DNA from: Plazaster borealis
Taxonomy: Eukaryota; Echinodermata; Asteroidea; Forcipulatida; Labidiasteridae
Assembly: GCA_021014325.1 (NCBI GenBank)
Contig: CM037467.1
Span: 11,422,773 to 11,486,772 of the forward strand
DNA: 64,000 nucleotides
Direction of reading: 5' to 3'
Shown one piece after another: positions 47,300-59,952 of this stretch. The notes under the pieces were generated by a model, which made no database searches, was not told where the DNA came from, and saw only the letters and a list, made by a program, of their open reading frames with translations. The stretch's first letter is position 1. The number at the start of each line of letters is the position of its first letter. The translations under genes were made by a program, and so were the position numbers.

Positions 47300-48388
47300 C
47301 AGTGGCGTCACCAGAGGGGGGCAGGGGGGCCTGCGCCCCCCGCTCAGAACCCTTGCCCCCCCTCTTGCCCCCCATATGAAATCACAGAAAAGTATATTCT
47401 CATAATATATAAATCGTTTAAGGCTGTAAAAATGCTGCCGTAAAAAGTAAAACTTTTATTCATATCAGTATCAGAACTATAACGCAGTCATGACAAATGC
47501 ATGGAAAAGCGCACGCGATCGTATTGGCGGTAAATGTATATTGTGGTTTTGCGGTTATAGAGAGTGCAAGATCAGAAGTCACAAAGTTCAGTTTAATACG
47601 TGGTGGTCTGAGCGCAGAAATTTCCGTTAACACAACGTAGTCAGACGCACAACAGAGAGATTTAAACAGCAAAATGGCCAGCGAAAAAGGTAGCTTAGAC
47701 CATCCTTAGACCATTTCTTCTCCATATCAAAGCGCCCGTCTTTGCCTCGTGCTCCAACACCTAAGAGGCAGAGACGGGACAAGTACAGAAGATTCTGATT
47801 CTGATGTGGTACCATCAGAGTATTGCATGGACTCTGCATCCGAGAATTCCGCCGAGGAGAATTTCGAAGAAGATGTATCTGTTAGTAATACTGGGAGCGC
47901 TAGGAGCACAAGTGCCCTCCTGACAAGCACACCCACAATTTCAATCCTGTATTTTGATTTTGATTTTTTTTAATGGCTTACACTAACTTGTCACAATTAT
48001 TATTTTTTGGGTATTTACACTGAAATAAAGCATACAAACAACAATTTAATTAGTACTCACACTCACAGAGCCTAATTTGAGAATGCAGTTTACAACTCTA
48101 AATTGATACTTGGTAATCACTGTTGGTAATTTAATCCTTGTATACAGTCGAAAAGTTTTATCTTATAAAAATGACAAGTTCTCTAAGATTTTTTGGTTGT
48201 TTTCGCAATCTTTTGTTACCTGCAAACTATGTAGACTGTTTTAGAACTGCATTGGTGTGTATCAGCTGGTGTGTACCATATTTAACATATTTAATGATAA
48301 TCTTGCACTTCTTTGCCCCCCCCCCATTTTTTTTTAAATGTTTGCCCCCACTTGCCCCCCAAATGAAAATGTCTTGTTACGCCACTGG
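47300..48388. mobile_element. Non-autonomous hAT-type DNA transposon (1.09 kb)
   Basis: Termini CAGTGGCGTCAC and GTTACGCCACTGG are inverted. Both sides carry the same 8-bp CGTCCATT (47292-47299 and 48389-48396), the target size of hAT elements. C-rich blocks (GCCCCCC) lie inside each end. An internal open frame on the plus strand at about 47749-47973 encodes a Ser/Glu/Asp-rich peptide (TSTEDSDSD...) but no transposase domain, so it was probably mobilised in trans. Confidence 0.85.
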
Positions 48389-48396
48389 CGTCCATT

Positions 48397-50369
48397 TCTC
48401 CGAACGAACTATGGGAAATTGAGCCACTCGTGAGGGGGAAAAAAAGAAGAAGAAGAAAGAAGAAAACCTACCCCAAAACCCAAACTACAGTAATATTACG
48501 AGAAGCACTTATTACTAACTCATATTGCTAACTCATAAACTGTGAATGGACAGATCAACTTTAGCATCTGTCATCGTCAACACTGTGCGGGCCCTTTTCG
48601 CGAACAGACTTAATGCATGTCTACGTTGACCCCCCTACCCTACCCATTGCTGTCAGTGACCGTCGACTAGTAATGCATGCAGTTGATCAGAGCATGATCG
48701 AAGCCGCTGGTGGGTTAGACTTGATTCAAGCCAATTGCTTTTTATAAATCAATCGCGCCGTCCTCGATCGTATAGCCAGCCTCTCTATACATTATGGACC
48801 ACACACTAGATCCGACTTGAGCCAAGTCTAATGAAGGGGGGTTTAGAGCTGATCTTACACTGCGGTGTAAAGCATAGCATCATTGACGTCTCCGGAAGGT
48901 GAACATAATGCATTAAAATGGAATAATGGCCGATGAGGCCGTAATTCACGTAGTGTGCTTTGCGATGCGTTAAATCCGACACACGTTCGTGGTTTCATTA
49001 TTAAGCAATCAAAATAATATGATTATGCCGTATCGAACACTCTCAAATTATTATTTTGTTCTTCATATCATACATTCTGCATGAAATACACGACAAACAA
49101 ATAGTAGATAACAAGTATATTTTTATATATAAATATAACCGCATCAACGGCCACGTCAAATATTATCATAATTTATACACGTTCGATTCGTTTTTCTTCA
49201 TTTAATCATGACTGTGTTTTCATTCCTTAAGATAAATATTTAAGGAAAAATCGGTTTCGTGATCATAACTACAAACCACGTTGAACAGATCGAAAGTAAG
49301 GAAGAACATTGGTTACAAAAAATACACGTCCTAAGTTAATTAATTTTTCCCGGATGTATATCCATATTTTCTTAAAGGCAAAGTATAACTTTGGTTTTTG
49401 GAACCGTTCAATTGTTTTAATCCTATACAAATTTAGACTATCTATCTTAAATCTATACATGTGAACATTTCATTTTTAAAGGTGGTAGCGTTTTTTAAAG
49501 TTTTTTTTTAGATATCACCGAATAATTGGAGCGGTTATGTCCACGCAGGAAGAATAATCCGTAATTGGAATACACAATCTAGGAAACGTTTCATGCAGAA
49601 ACGTTTCTTAGATTGACCTTGTTTTTGAATTCCTCTCTCTAAAACCGCATTCCTTAGGGAATCGTTTCTCAACATGTTATACATTGTCAAGAGCTGCGGT
49701 GCTTCTTAGAATATTTATCAAATTTGTATTTCTATTTTTGTAATCTTGTCTGGTGTATTTATGTCCCCCGTATTTCGGTGTTGCTAGTTTATATTTTTAT
49801 GTGTGCAATTCTTAACTCATATATTTTACCTTGTAATGCCACATAATTCAGCTTTGTGCTGTCAGTTGTTTTTTTAATAAAAATAAATGAATGAATGAAT
49901 GAATGAATGAAAAGTAAGTTTTTGTGGCCATTCATTTTTTGAGTAATAACGGAAGATACACGTGTGGCAGAGAAAGTCACGCATGGTGTATTTGAACTTA
50001 TTATGAAAGTAAAACACAACATACATATGAAGATTGGTATGTGCACGTTCATGTGTGTAAAGACGCTTTCCTTAACATTCCACCGTTTTGAATGATAGTG
50101 TTAACAGATGTGACCGCAATGTGAAACAACAAATTTCCCTGTCAAATTTATGAAGGAACATCTACAAAAAAGCCACATCGCAAATATACCCCCGTGGCGG
50201 AAAACCCCCCACATTGGACTAAATAATCAAACCACTCCTCTGATAATAATGTGATTCCTTAATTTTGTCTGCGGATGAAATTAGACAATTACGATTGCCT
50301 GTTTAGACATGGCCCGTGGGGATATTCGAGTGATTATCCAGGCTCAAACAGGCCTGCCGATGAAAATAA
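48397..50369. other. Gene-free stretch
   Basis: Nothing coding recognised. Contains a degraded family A copy starting at TTAA 49372 (ends near 49700, with hairpin GAAACGTTTCATGCAGAAAC) and an ATGA microsatellite at about 49886-49912. Confidence 0.5.
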
Positions 50370-50600
50370 AGTACTGGGCCCAATCCTGTAAAGCTGCTAA
50401 GCATATTCCCTGGGCAAAACAAAAACTGAAAAGGGACACCAGCCACCTTGCACGATGTACATAATATGGAATTTGGGTTTGGTACCCTAACTTCTGCTAA
50501 GCAAGATTGGTTTATGCTTAGCAAAACAGCTAAACAGCTTTATACAAGCAGGCTCTATATAGAGCCTGGTTCGAATCCCACCGGGGATTGGGAATTCGAA
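50370..50600. mobile_element. MITE family B fragment plus SINE-like tail
   Basis: GGGCCCAATCCTGTAAAGCT at the left, AGCTAAACAGCTTTATACAA at the right, then a GGTTCGAATCCCACC box B-like piece. Confidence 0.5.
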
Positions 50601-51272
50601 TCATCCATGTGGACTGGGGCTTGCAGTCCCTATACCTGATTGGATTGGGTTTCCCTCCCACCTCTAAGACTGAACTCCCTTCCTTGTTTCCTCTCTCCCC
50701 ATGTGCTTCTTGGCTAGTAGTATAATGAATAAGTTCGCTTTTCCGAGAATCCTTGGCCTCACAACCAGAATTAATTAAATGAAAAATAAGCCAATCGAGA
50801 AGTACATACCCTTCCAGCAACGACACAATCGGCCTCAACCACCACACACAGAATCGCTGTATTCATACACCCTGATCGCGAACCTGAAGCTATTGCTGCA
50901 ATGAGCAGAGCAATGAGTATTCAGTGCGTTCACCTTAGTAGTGTATTACTATATAAAATCTATTCATTGATGAAGGAGATACCAACGATGAAGGAGTTAC
51001 CGCCGACAATGCATTTACATGTACACACGTTGTATACACTATATATATAGATTTCGTCAATGCTAATCAATAAAGGTTGTATGTGTCATAATGAAAACAA
51101 GAGTCATGCTTTAAGTGTACAGTTTACATTGAAGGTTGTTGACATGTACTTAGAGTGACTTGAAATGTGAGGTGTTTATACAGAAGGGAAAAATATAAGC
51201 AGGTGGGGAGATGAAACCAACGGAGGAAAATAAACGGGTCCTATTTTTGAAATTGTGCTGGCATAATATGTT

Positions 51273-51370
51273 AGCGTGTCGTGGCCGAGCGGCGAGAGCA
51301 TCTGATGGTTGAGTCATCAGAGTGTGGGTTCGAATCCCATTCGTGACACTTGTGTATCTGGTTCAAGACC
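51273..51370 (+). mobile_element. tRNA-derived SINE head
   Basis: GCGTGTCGTGGCCGAGCGGC then GGGTTCGAATCCC. It resembles a Ser/Leu tRNA but lacks clean pairing of the ends, and the outer sequence matches the SINE at 6.1 kb. Confidence 0.6.
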
Positions 51371-52009
51371 TACTTGAACGAAAATGGCAACAAGTGATCT
51401 TTGCTGAAATTCATTGGAAATGTTTTCAATCAATAAGGAAATTGAGTTCACATGAGCTTAAACAGGTTTTAATTGTGTAAAAAAAACCAACAATTTTGAA
51501 TACCCTTCTCCGATGCTTTTCAGAAAAAAAACCCAGTTAGTGGCCAGACGTATTGACCATAGCAGATTTCCCATAGAAAGACTCTGCAGTAGGGTCGCAA
51601 CGTCATGGTCATAACTAAATTGTTTGCTAAGGTAAAACTAGGAAATGAATCTCCGAACTCGGCAATTGACGGTTGAGTACCGGCACGATGATAAACCAAT
51701 CACTGAGCTATCAGATTAAAAACTGAAGAATTTCACTCATAATTACAAACCCTGCACTTTGTTTTGGAAGTCGATTTTATCCAGATCTTTTATACATGAA
51801 AAAACTAAAAAGACATTCCTGCCTTATGTTGGATCGCTCAATTTGATTCAAAATGCTTGGAATTTAATCTCTAAATTCCTGGAAAATCTCCAAGGAAAAG
51901 TAATTTCCATTAGCCTATTGGACTGAGTTCCCAAAAAATAATTGTACAAACAGCTATTAGGTTTAATGAATCTACCATGGTCAAATTTCATCAAAGCTTC
52001 TGAACGAAT

Positions 52010-52337
52010 TTGCGCTAAGCACCGAAGACTTTTGCTAAGCAGAAACAGGGTACCAACCAAACCGTTATAGGGATATTTATTGTCTGTATAACCGTTTACC
52101 TGCTTGTTTTTGGCTTATCAAATTAACTGGTTGAGCATTACGATCTGGGCCCTATTTCAAAGAGATGCTTAACAAAAAATTCTGCTTAATAATTTCCCGC
52201 TAAGCAAACATAAGCAGGGAAGAAGTCACAGAATGTACATGTTACATCGTATTTTGGCTGGTAACCTTATTCTGGTGAGCAGAATTGTTTTCTGCTTAGT
52301 TACTTTTTGTGCTTAAGCAGCTTTATGAAATTGGGCC
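52010..52337. mobile_element. Two adjacent MITE family B copies
   Basis: A partial copy (52010-52146, with TTTTGCTAAGCAGAAACAGG) is followed by a full one (52147-52337) with ends TGGGCCCTATTTCAAAGAGA and GCTTTATGAAATTGGGCC. Confidence 0.65.
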
Positions 52338-52671
52338 GTGCTTATATCATCCCTTTATAATAGGTTACAAGGTTTCAAGATTATGTCTATTGAAAGGAAA
52401 TTCAGCTTTAAAATCGTTCACTCGCTTTTTTCTCTAATCGTTATCGAAGCAGCAGATGACCTTTATTGACGGTTATTTATAGAGTGCCGTCACTACGCAT
52501 CTGATTACAATGTATTAGTCTGCATACGATGGAAATAATACTTTATGAGTCTAGCATTTCATTCAGATCATCAAATAGAGGGTCAATTTTATACAGCTGG
52601 TAAACCAACTGTCATGTTGTTTGTTTGTGTTATTTCCGTTTGTAAATAGTAATAATAACAACAAGATTACA

Positions 52672-53033
52672 GGTTTAATACAAGAGTGGTGAGCTTACAA
52701 AATAGTCACATCAGACAGTGTTCAAGTTATGAAATAATAAACCTGTGATTTGGGGGGCTTAATCCGTTGTGTGAGTCAGGAGAAAATAGTGAAATACCAC
52801 GCACGATTTTCACCATGTAAACACATTGTCCTTAATTTTGGCTGTAACAACCGAAATCATGCGCGTGTTTTCAGATACAGTTTTCTCGAATGTGACTTCC
52901 TTTCAGAGGGAAATATTTCACAGAAAAAATTGGTTGCAGGTGAACTTCATAATCAGTATAAGCTTTCAGACTAAAATTAAACAATGACGTTTTTTATCCT
53001 TACAATCCTGTATAAAACATTACCTCTAAATCA
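52672..53033. mobile_element. MITE family C copy 2
   Basis: Interior CTTAATCCGTTGTGTGAGTC and end ACAATCCTGTATAAAACATT match copy 1. The ends are more decayed. Confidence 0.7.
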
Positions 53034-53689
53034 AAGAAAGAAACAAAAAGGTTATGTGGAAATAGTGAGTCCCTCCTGTAATTGAGCATCCAGGCTGCTG
53101 GTAAATGCTGCAGCATGTAATAACAGACATACTGTACAAACAAGATCATAACTAGAACATGATCTACGGCACAATTTGAAGATTTATTATGAGTATTATG
53201 CCTACTGAATAGACTAGTTTTCACTTTTGGTTTGTAGCAAACAACATCAATATGTCATTTATTTTTACTTTCACTTTCAACTGTACTTTTATTTCCACAC
53301 GCAAAGCCAGTTCCAATTCCTTCATTATTGTATTCACATTTGTCGGCCCTTTTTGTGTTTGGATGTATTGATGTTGTGTTTCAGTGTATACTTGCTTGGT
53401 GACTTGTGGCGTGTGAGGTAGTCTGGGTGTGCGGTTGGCGCTTGTGTGTTCGTTTTAGTACCGGTATCCTCTTTGTGTGTGAAGGTATGTGTTTTTTCCT
53501 AGATAGGCCTAAAATCCCGGCCAAAATGCTTGGGCCACCCTTTCATAACGTTACAATAACCATTCCCTGTCTGACAATAAACATTCTCTCCCCCGTCCCC
53601 CGTCCCCCACCTAATGTTGACTGGAACGCAGAAGACCGTGCAACAATGTTCAACATTGAAAGGGGGCAGGGAGGCATGGCCGGGATTGT

Positions 53690-54250
53690 AGGTGTTATTA
53701 TTATTATTATTATTATTATTTATTCGGCCAGTGTCAAAAACAAATACATACAAGTAGAACAAAGGATAAATAAGACCTTAAAAAATAAAAAAAATAAAAA
53801 ACCTTAATTACAGGGTACAGGACAGGTACGGGGTGTGGGGGAAGGAAGAGGAAGGGACAACAATCCATTCTAAGACGGCCAGGATAAACAAAAGCGTACT
53901 ACTACACTATGACTCAAAAGCCTGCTTATCCAATCCTCGAATAGAGTATAAATAAAACAATCACTATAATAAACACTTAGATACTATAAAATAAACAAAT
54001 ATAAAAATATACTTTGAGTAAAACTAATAGAAAATTTGAAGCACTAGATAGATATTTGATAGATTAGGAGCTGCTAACAAACTCAACAACAATTGATGTT
54101 ATTTAAAAAGAAAAACAGAATAGATAAATATTAAATAATTACATTAAGTAAAATAAATAAGTAAATAAATAGATAAATAAATGCATAAATAATTTAGTAA
54201 ATAAATAAATAAATAAAGGAATAATTAAATAAATAAATAAATAAAGTGTG
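53690..54250. repeat. Microsatellite and A/T low-complexity tracts
   Basis: (ATT)n at about 53692-53720, then AAAT and AAATA runs to 54250. No gene. Confidence 0.7.
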
Positions 54251-54527
54251 TGTTGGGCCTTTTGGTTCCTTTTACTCCATTAATTGTTATATCTTGATTT
54301 CCTTTTATTGATGTATAGTTTTAGCTTTTTACTGATGTAGTATAGTTGCAATTCAGTTCATATGCTGTAATGACTATTATGAATAAACCCTTTTATCTAT
54401 ATATCATCTATCTATATCCAACTCAAGGCCTCCCAAGCCAGACGGACGAACAGACAATTACTGGTTTTGTTACTTCATTATTTTGTATTATTAAGAAATG
54501 AAGTCTTGGCAAATAATACATAAATGC

Positions 54528-54940
54528 AAAAACTAGTTTACCAAGTCTTGGTTTGTAGCAAAAAAGAAGAAGACCCCCCCGAAAAAAAACCCACCCAAAA
54601 CATTGACTGAGAAATAAAGTATTGGCAAATAGTACATCATTGCATGAACTAGTTTATCAAGTTTTGGTTTGTAGCAAAAGAAATATATATGCAATTTAAG
54701 AAATGCAGTCTTAGCAAATAATACATAAATGCATAAACTAAATTTATCAAATTTTGGTTTGTAGCAAACAAAAAACCCCATGTCAGTTTATTACGAAAGG
54801 AAGTCTTGACAAATAAAACATAAAATGCATAAAACAATATTTATCAAGTTTTGGTTTGTAGCAAACAACAAAAAACATGTCAGTTTATTAAGAAAGGAGG
54901 TCTTGACAAACAATACAAACGGAACACAAACAAGGCTTAG
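54528..54940. repeat. Irregular tandem repeat, about 110-120 bp unit
   Basis: The phrase ATCAAGTTTTGGTTTGTAGC and nearby AAGTCTTGACAAATAATACA recur about four times in this interval. Units vary in length. Confidence 0.6.
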
Positions 54941-55636
54941 GCTTACTTCATTTTGACAAACTGTAATCACTTTAAACTTGTGGCGACTATGATAAGACTC
55001 CACCGGTAAAGGAAATGAAATTGATTTCACATACTCTCAGCATGGAAGAGACTCGCCTTAGTCTGACCTCTCCAACATCCGATCAACCATCGGGTTAAGT
55101 AACGCAACAAAATAACATTTTTTTCCCGCGCAAAATACCCAGTAGCAGACGACATTGAATGATCATCATGCCACAGTAACTGGGGTATACATTAACGAAG
55201 CATTTCAGCAGAAGCTTATAACAAAAACATTTGTGTTTGTTTGTTTAGCAGCAAATGGTGGGAACCAGTGCTTTTAATATAAATGTATATACACAAACTT
55301 TTCGCTGGTACACCCCCTGTCATTATGCATTGTTTGACACCCTTGGCAGATAACGGTCTTGCCCAAGGATCTTCACGTCTCCTTTCTACATATAGGCGAC
55401 ATGTCGACCCAGTTGGAGCATTTTCCTTATTTGCAGCTTGCATACAAATAACTTTAAAACCAAGCACTTGTACTCAAACCGTTACAACATTACGGCGTTT
55501 ATCTGCCAAGGGTGTCAAACAATTTACCGGACAAATTTACGGGTGCCGTTGAAAGTCTTAACTTTTGAATGAACGATGATATATGCTCTTTCCATAAAAT
55601 TTAATGGTAATTGTTTAACACCTATATGTCACCAAG

Positions 55637-55750
55637 GCCCAATTTTATGGCACCGCTTACCACCGAATTCTGCCCTTATTCGGAGCGTAAAGCGCGTGAA
55701 TCTGTGGGTCGTATAAGCGGAGTATTCCGCGGTGAGCAGTGTCATGCAAT
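55637..55750. mobile_element. MITE family B variant fragment
   Basis: GGCCCAATTTTATGGCACCG with CTTACCACCGAATTCTGCCC, close to the variant at 61.36 kb. Confidence 0.5.
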
Positions 55751-55895
55751 TATGGTCAATCGTCGTAAAATTAAAATATACTCAGTTGTTTTATACAGTG
55801 TGTAGTTTAATCAAATCATAAGGTTCGCTGCCATTGCTTTTATTGAAATTGTCAGTAATGATTTCGCAGGACACGATGAGTACAATTTATACATA

Positions 55896-56024
55896 GGGGC
55901 CTATTCGAAACTGCGTGTTTTGCTTTGGGCTTTGCTAGTTTAAAGCCCCCTCACCAAAAGTGCACATGTTTTCAAAATAACTGACGGAACAGCCCAATCC
56001 GAAGCCGTGCTTTCGAATAGGGCC
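55896..56024. mobile_element. Foldback element with ATTCGAAA termini
   Basis: GGGGCCTATTCGAAA and TTTCGAATAGGGCC at the two ends. Related to elements near 20.9 and 22.1 kb. Confidence 0.65.
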
Positions 56025-57037
56025 ATAGACTGCTACCGCTTGTTTCTTTTTTCTATATCACTAAGTCAATGTAAACCAGAGCGAGGCTAGAAGGGAATAA
56101 TAGTCGGTGACCCGTTTTTATATAGCAAAAAGCAGTATTCATAAACACTGTTGTCCACAGGGAACATGACTAGGGATGTTAATAGCCTCACTCTAAAGTT
56201 ACATCGTTAGTATTACATTTTGAGAGGTGCATTTTGTTCTTTATTCAGTATTATTGCTTTGCCATTGTAGGATTATTGATTACACTGAATGTTTTGGGTC
56301 AGAGTTCATTCATACTAAACACGGATCTCAAAGATACCCATCAAAGCTGATTCCCTCACCAGGAATGAAAATGTCAGACTTTTATCTGAATTTAGACTCT
56401 TGTGTAAGTCCGCCTATAGTGAACAAAACAATGCTGTATTTTTCTACAAATAAACAAGTCATGATCTTTGATATACTCTCTCTAGCATTGAGGATACTGT
56501 TTCCAAAAGCCCCTTTAAAGGTACAACTCCATGGGGTTATCAAAAGGTGGAAATGCCTTCAACTCTGTACACCTCCCTAGATCTAGATCCCAGTTTCAGA
56601 CTTTTTTTGTCAGCAATGACTCTCACCCCTTTTCCTCACATTTTCGCGAGAAACAAAATCCACCCCAAAACAATCTCGGCCCATCCCATTTCAAAGGGCC
56701 GATTCCCAGACTCTGAAGTATACGTTTGTATACAGAGACAACCCAATCGTGTATTAACATGTGTGTATTTCCCCCGATGATCATTAAAACAATTCTTTGA
56801 TGGACGAAGCGGACATTAATAGTATCCTTCATGGCTTCAAGGATTCGTAAAACCAGCAAAGCGTAAACGGTTCAAGGTATTTTGTAGTTCGAGCTTCATT
56901 CCGACACGTGCCGGTGGGTTCAAGGTTGAACACGTTCCCGTCAAATGATACGAACCTCATGGTTAGAGAGTACGTCATAAAACCACCAGCAAGCTTCTAA
57001 TATTACCGTTTTAGAGCTATTTGTGAATTATTTCCAG
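56025..57037. other. Gene-free stretch
   Basis: A 117-codon open frame (56227-56580, plus) has an ATG but no family resemblance, splice context or repeat relation. I treat it as unproven. Confidence 0.4.
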
Positions 57038-57190
57038 AATAGACTGATGTGCAAGTCTCGTGCGGATTTGAACATTTGGGACCACTTTGGTCCCACAGAC
57101 ATTGCTTAAAGAAAACAAACTCGCGCACTTTAACACGGGTTGCACGAGTTGCACAGTGTTTGAATACGCGCGAGACTTGCACAGTCTATT
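57038..57190. mobile_element. Inverted-repeat element (GCAAGTCTCG termini)
   Basis: AATAGACTGATGTGCAAGTC then TCG at the left; CGCGCGAGACTTGCACAGTC then TATT at the right. A related half copy borders the exon 2 donor of the nuclease paralogue at about 415-470. Confidence 0.75.
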
Positions 57191-57771
57191 GCGAGCGGGA
57201 ACTATGTACCATGTTTCCAAAAGATCATAAATTCTATGAAACAACGAATGCATGTGAAAGTTCCACAAATAATTTTTCCAGCTTTAGTCATCGTTTTGTT
57301 GTGTACTTTGCTTTATGATTCAACTTGCCGTTTGCCCGGAGGCCGGATTACGCGCTTCTTCCAGACACACGAAGTACTTTTTTCCAAGAACAAATGGCAT
57401 TGCTGTTACATTTTTCTTGCTAGAATTACACCCACCTCCCCCTACATGTTTTACCATCCTCTTGCAGACTTTAACCTTCCTGAAAACTGATCAAACTTTC
57501 ACGTTCACTTGAAACACACTTTTTGCACATTAATTGCTTAGGCGCCTTTCTCTGTTAACTTTTGTTACGTCCTCCTTCCTGACTCAATGATTTCACAATG
57601 ACTAGAATAAAAGTATTGTCTTCTTGTAAGTGAATCATAATTTATTGCTTTGTGCAATTCATAATCATCGTTAAACCAATGTTAAAATAAGAGGAGATTG
57701 GCTATTGCCAGCATGGCGTTTATATCCCAATGTGGGAGCTTTGCTGAGTTCCCTTGTTAGGAAGATCATCC

Positions 57772-57773
<2 letters not shown>

Positions 57774-57834
<61 letters not shown>

Positions 57835-57835
57835 A
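57774..57835 (+). repeat. (AAC)n microsatellite
   Basis: About twenty perfect AAC triplets. Confidence 0.95.
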
Positions 57836-58616
57836 CGAACTTCGTACCTTAGATTGGATCGTGTGCCGAAAGGTTCTGCGGTGATGCCCCATAGACGACG
57901 CCAACCGTGACCTGAAAACTGCGCTATATTTCCCGCTCTTTTTTTTTTATAAACCTTGCGTCCGTAATTTGGGCCACTCTTAACACAAAATGAAAGATCT
58001 TATCGCCACACGCCCAAGTTGTGAGGGATTCACTGACATCCAAAACCAATAGTTCCTTGTTCTGCCTTTGTAATTGTTAACATAATTTTCCCTTAAAAGC
58101 ATTATTTCGAAACCGCTATTTTTTATTTGTTTTATCATTACTTTTGTTTGTTGAAGGAAATGATTGTAAAAAAGAAAGAAGAAGAAGAAGAAGATGTGTG
58201 GGTAGATTTTGTGTGTCTCTTGGTTTTTACACGTCAATATTTTATATGATTAAAGATCAACGGAATAAAATGTAAACATTTTAAAATAAATTTAAATACA
58301 TGCATTGAGTGTAACCTTTTCCTTCTACGCGGAATGGATGATATGTGAAAACGTGTACGTTTATCCTGTTAGTTGACAACACCCTTATCAACATATTCGT
58401 TATTCCACGTCTTCATTTTCAATTCGAAAAACTAACATTACACATTTTATAATTTGAGCACAAGTTGACACAAGTTTACCACTGACGCCCTCTATGACCC
58501 TAGAGGTTCATGCAGCAATGCGTCGAGGGACTTTACTGTGGTTTTCCGCAGTGATTGTCCACCACCGCCGCGCGTAGCAACACATCAACACCTCAGAACA
58601 ACTCTAACAAGCTGAC

Positions 58617-58940
58617 GGTATTGATTATGAAGTTCATACTAGAACCATTTTCTTTCTGTGAAATATTCCCTTTAAAATGAAGTTATTCGTAAAAAAATAA
58701 ATCTGAACAACTATAATAAAACCGCAACAGCTGATTTCGTTTATAACAACCCAAATTAAGGACATTGTGTTTATACATGCTGAAAATTGTGCATGTTTTT
58801 TAATACTGTTTTCTCCTGACTCACACAACGGATTGAACCCAATTTTTCACAGGTTTGTTGTTATTTCATGTATGGTTGATCACACAAAACATGAACACTG
58901 ACTGCGACTATTTTGTCAGCTCCACCAATCCTGTATTAAA
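58617..58940. mobile_element. MITE family C copy 3
   Basis: Reverse orientation; has CTGACTCACACAACGGATTG and the end CACCAATCCTGTATTAAAG. Confidence 0.75.
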
Positions 58941-59329
58941 GCGATGAAGAGCCCCGCTGTTCCCACTGTATGCCGTATGCAGGCAATGTTCAATTAGCAC
59001 CTGTCGACACCTAGCAAATCTCACCCCTGACTACACTCATCAAATTAGGCGTTCCCGTGAGGCCGCATAATTGCGCCTCTTGTACACCCAGTCTTGCATT
59101 CGGATAGAACGGGATTCGTAATTATCGAGAGAAAAGTTATTTGAATCAGCTGAAAGCTCACTCAATATAAACTATATAGAAGTAGTATACCAAATCTTTC
59201 TAAAGAAATATTTCCGTTCTGTTGTTTTGTGTCCATGTTTGTTTCTAGTTCGTTTGTTTGTGTCTTGTTTTAGTTTGCATGTTTTGTGTCTGTTTGTTGT
59301 TTATTGATGTGTTCTTTCTTGATTGTCTG

Positions 59330-59500
59330 TTTTGTTCGTTGGGTTGTTTGTTGCGGTGTTTTTTGTTTGTTTGTTTGTTTGTTTGTTTGTTTTTGAAACT
59401 GGGCGATTCATTTTTTTAAATATACAGTTTTTATTTTATTTATTTATTTATTTATTTATTTATTTTATATGTATTTGTTTATTTATTTATTGTTAATGTT
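59330..59500. repeat. (GTTT)n and (TTTA)n microsatellites
   Basis: GTTT units at about 59367-59392 and TTTA units at about 59430-59465. No gene in 58.9-60.8 kb. Confidence 0.9.
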
Positions 59501-59756
59501 ATACGTCAGGCTATTAACTACTTGTTTGCACTTTATACCATAGGTCCTTTTTGTTGGTAAGCAGTTTGCAAGAGGTAATATATTTTTTTCCTATTTATGT
59601 TTTGCAGTGTGTGTATAGTTGACCGGACAATATACCTATATTGGAGTGAGAATTTGAAACTTTACATGGTGAGAAAACATATAAAAACATTAAAGGTTTG
59701 TGGAAAACTTATATTATTATTTTGTTTAAATGAGTTTTGGTGGTTCTAAAACGAAC

Positions 59757-59952
59757 TGGGCCCAATTTCATGAAGCATGTAAGCATACAAACTTGCTACG
59801 CACAGAAAAATCTTGCTTAACAGAAACTGGTTACCAGCCAAAATTCCATAAAGTTAACATTGTTGCAACTGTGGTGCCCCACAAATTTTTTGCTTAGCTG
59901 AAACATTTGCTAAGCAGTATTTTCTGCTCAACAGCTTGATTAAATTGGGCCC
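59757..59952. mobile_element. MITE family B copy
   Basis: GGGCCCAATTTCATGAAGCA at the left and AGCTTGATTAAATTGGGCCC at the right, 196 bp. Confidence 0.8.

Noticed and set aside
51273..51370. Possible tRNA gene (box A and box B present).
   Set aside because: Shared flanks with the SINE at 6.1 kb and poor acceptor-stem pairing; a SINE head is the better reading.
56227..56580. 117-codon plus-strand open frame.
   Set aside because: No family resemblance or splice context; long frames of this size occur by chance in 64 kb.
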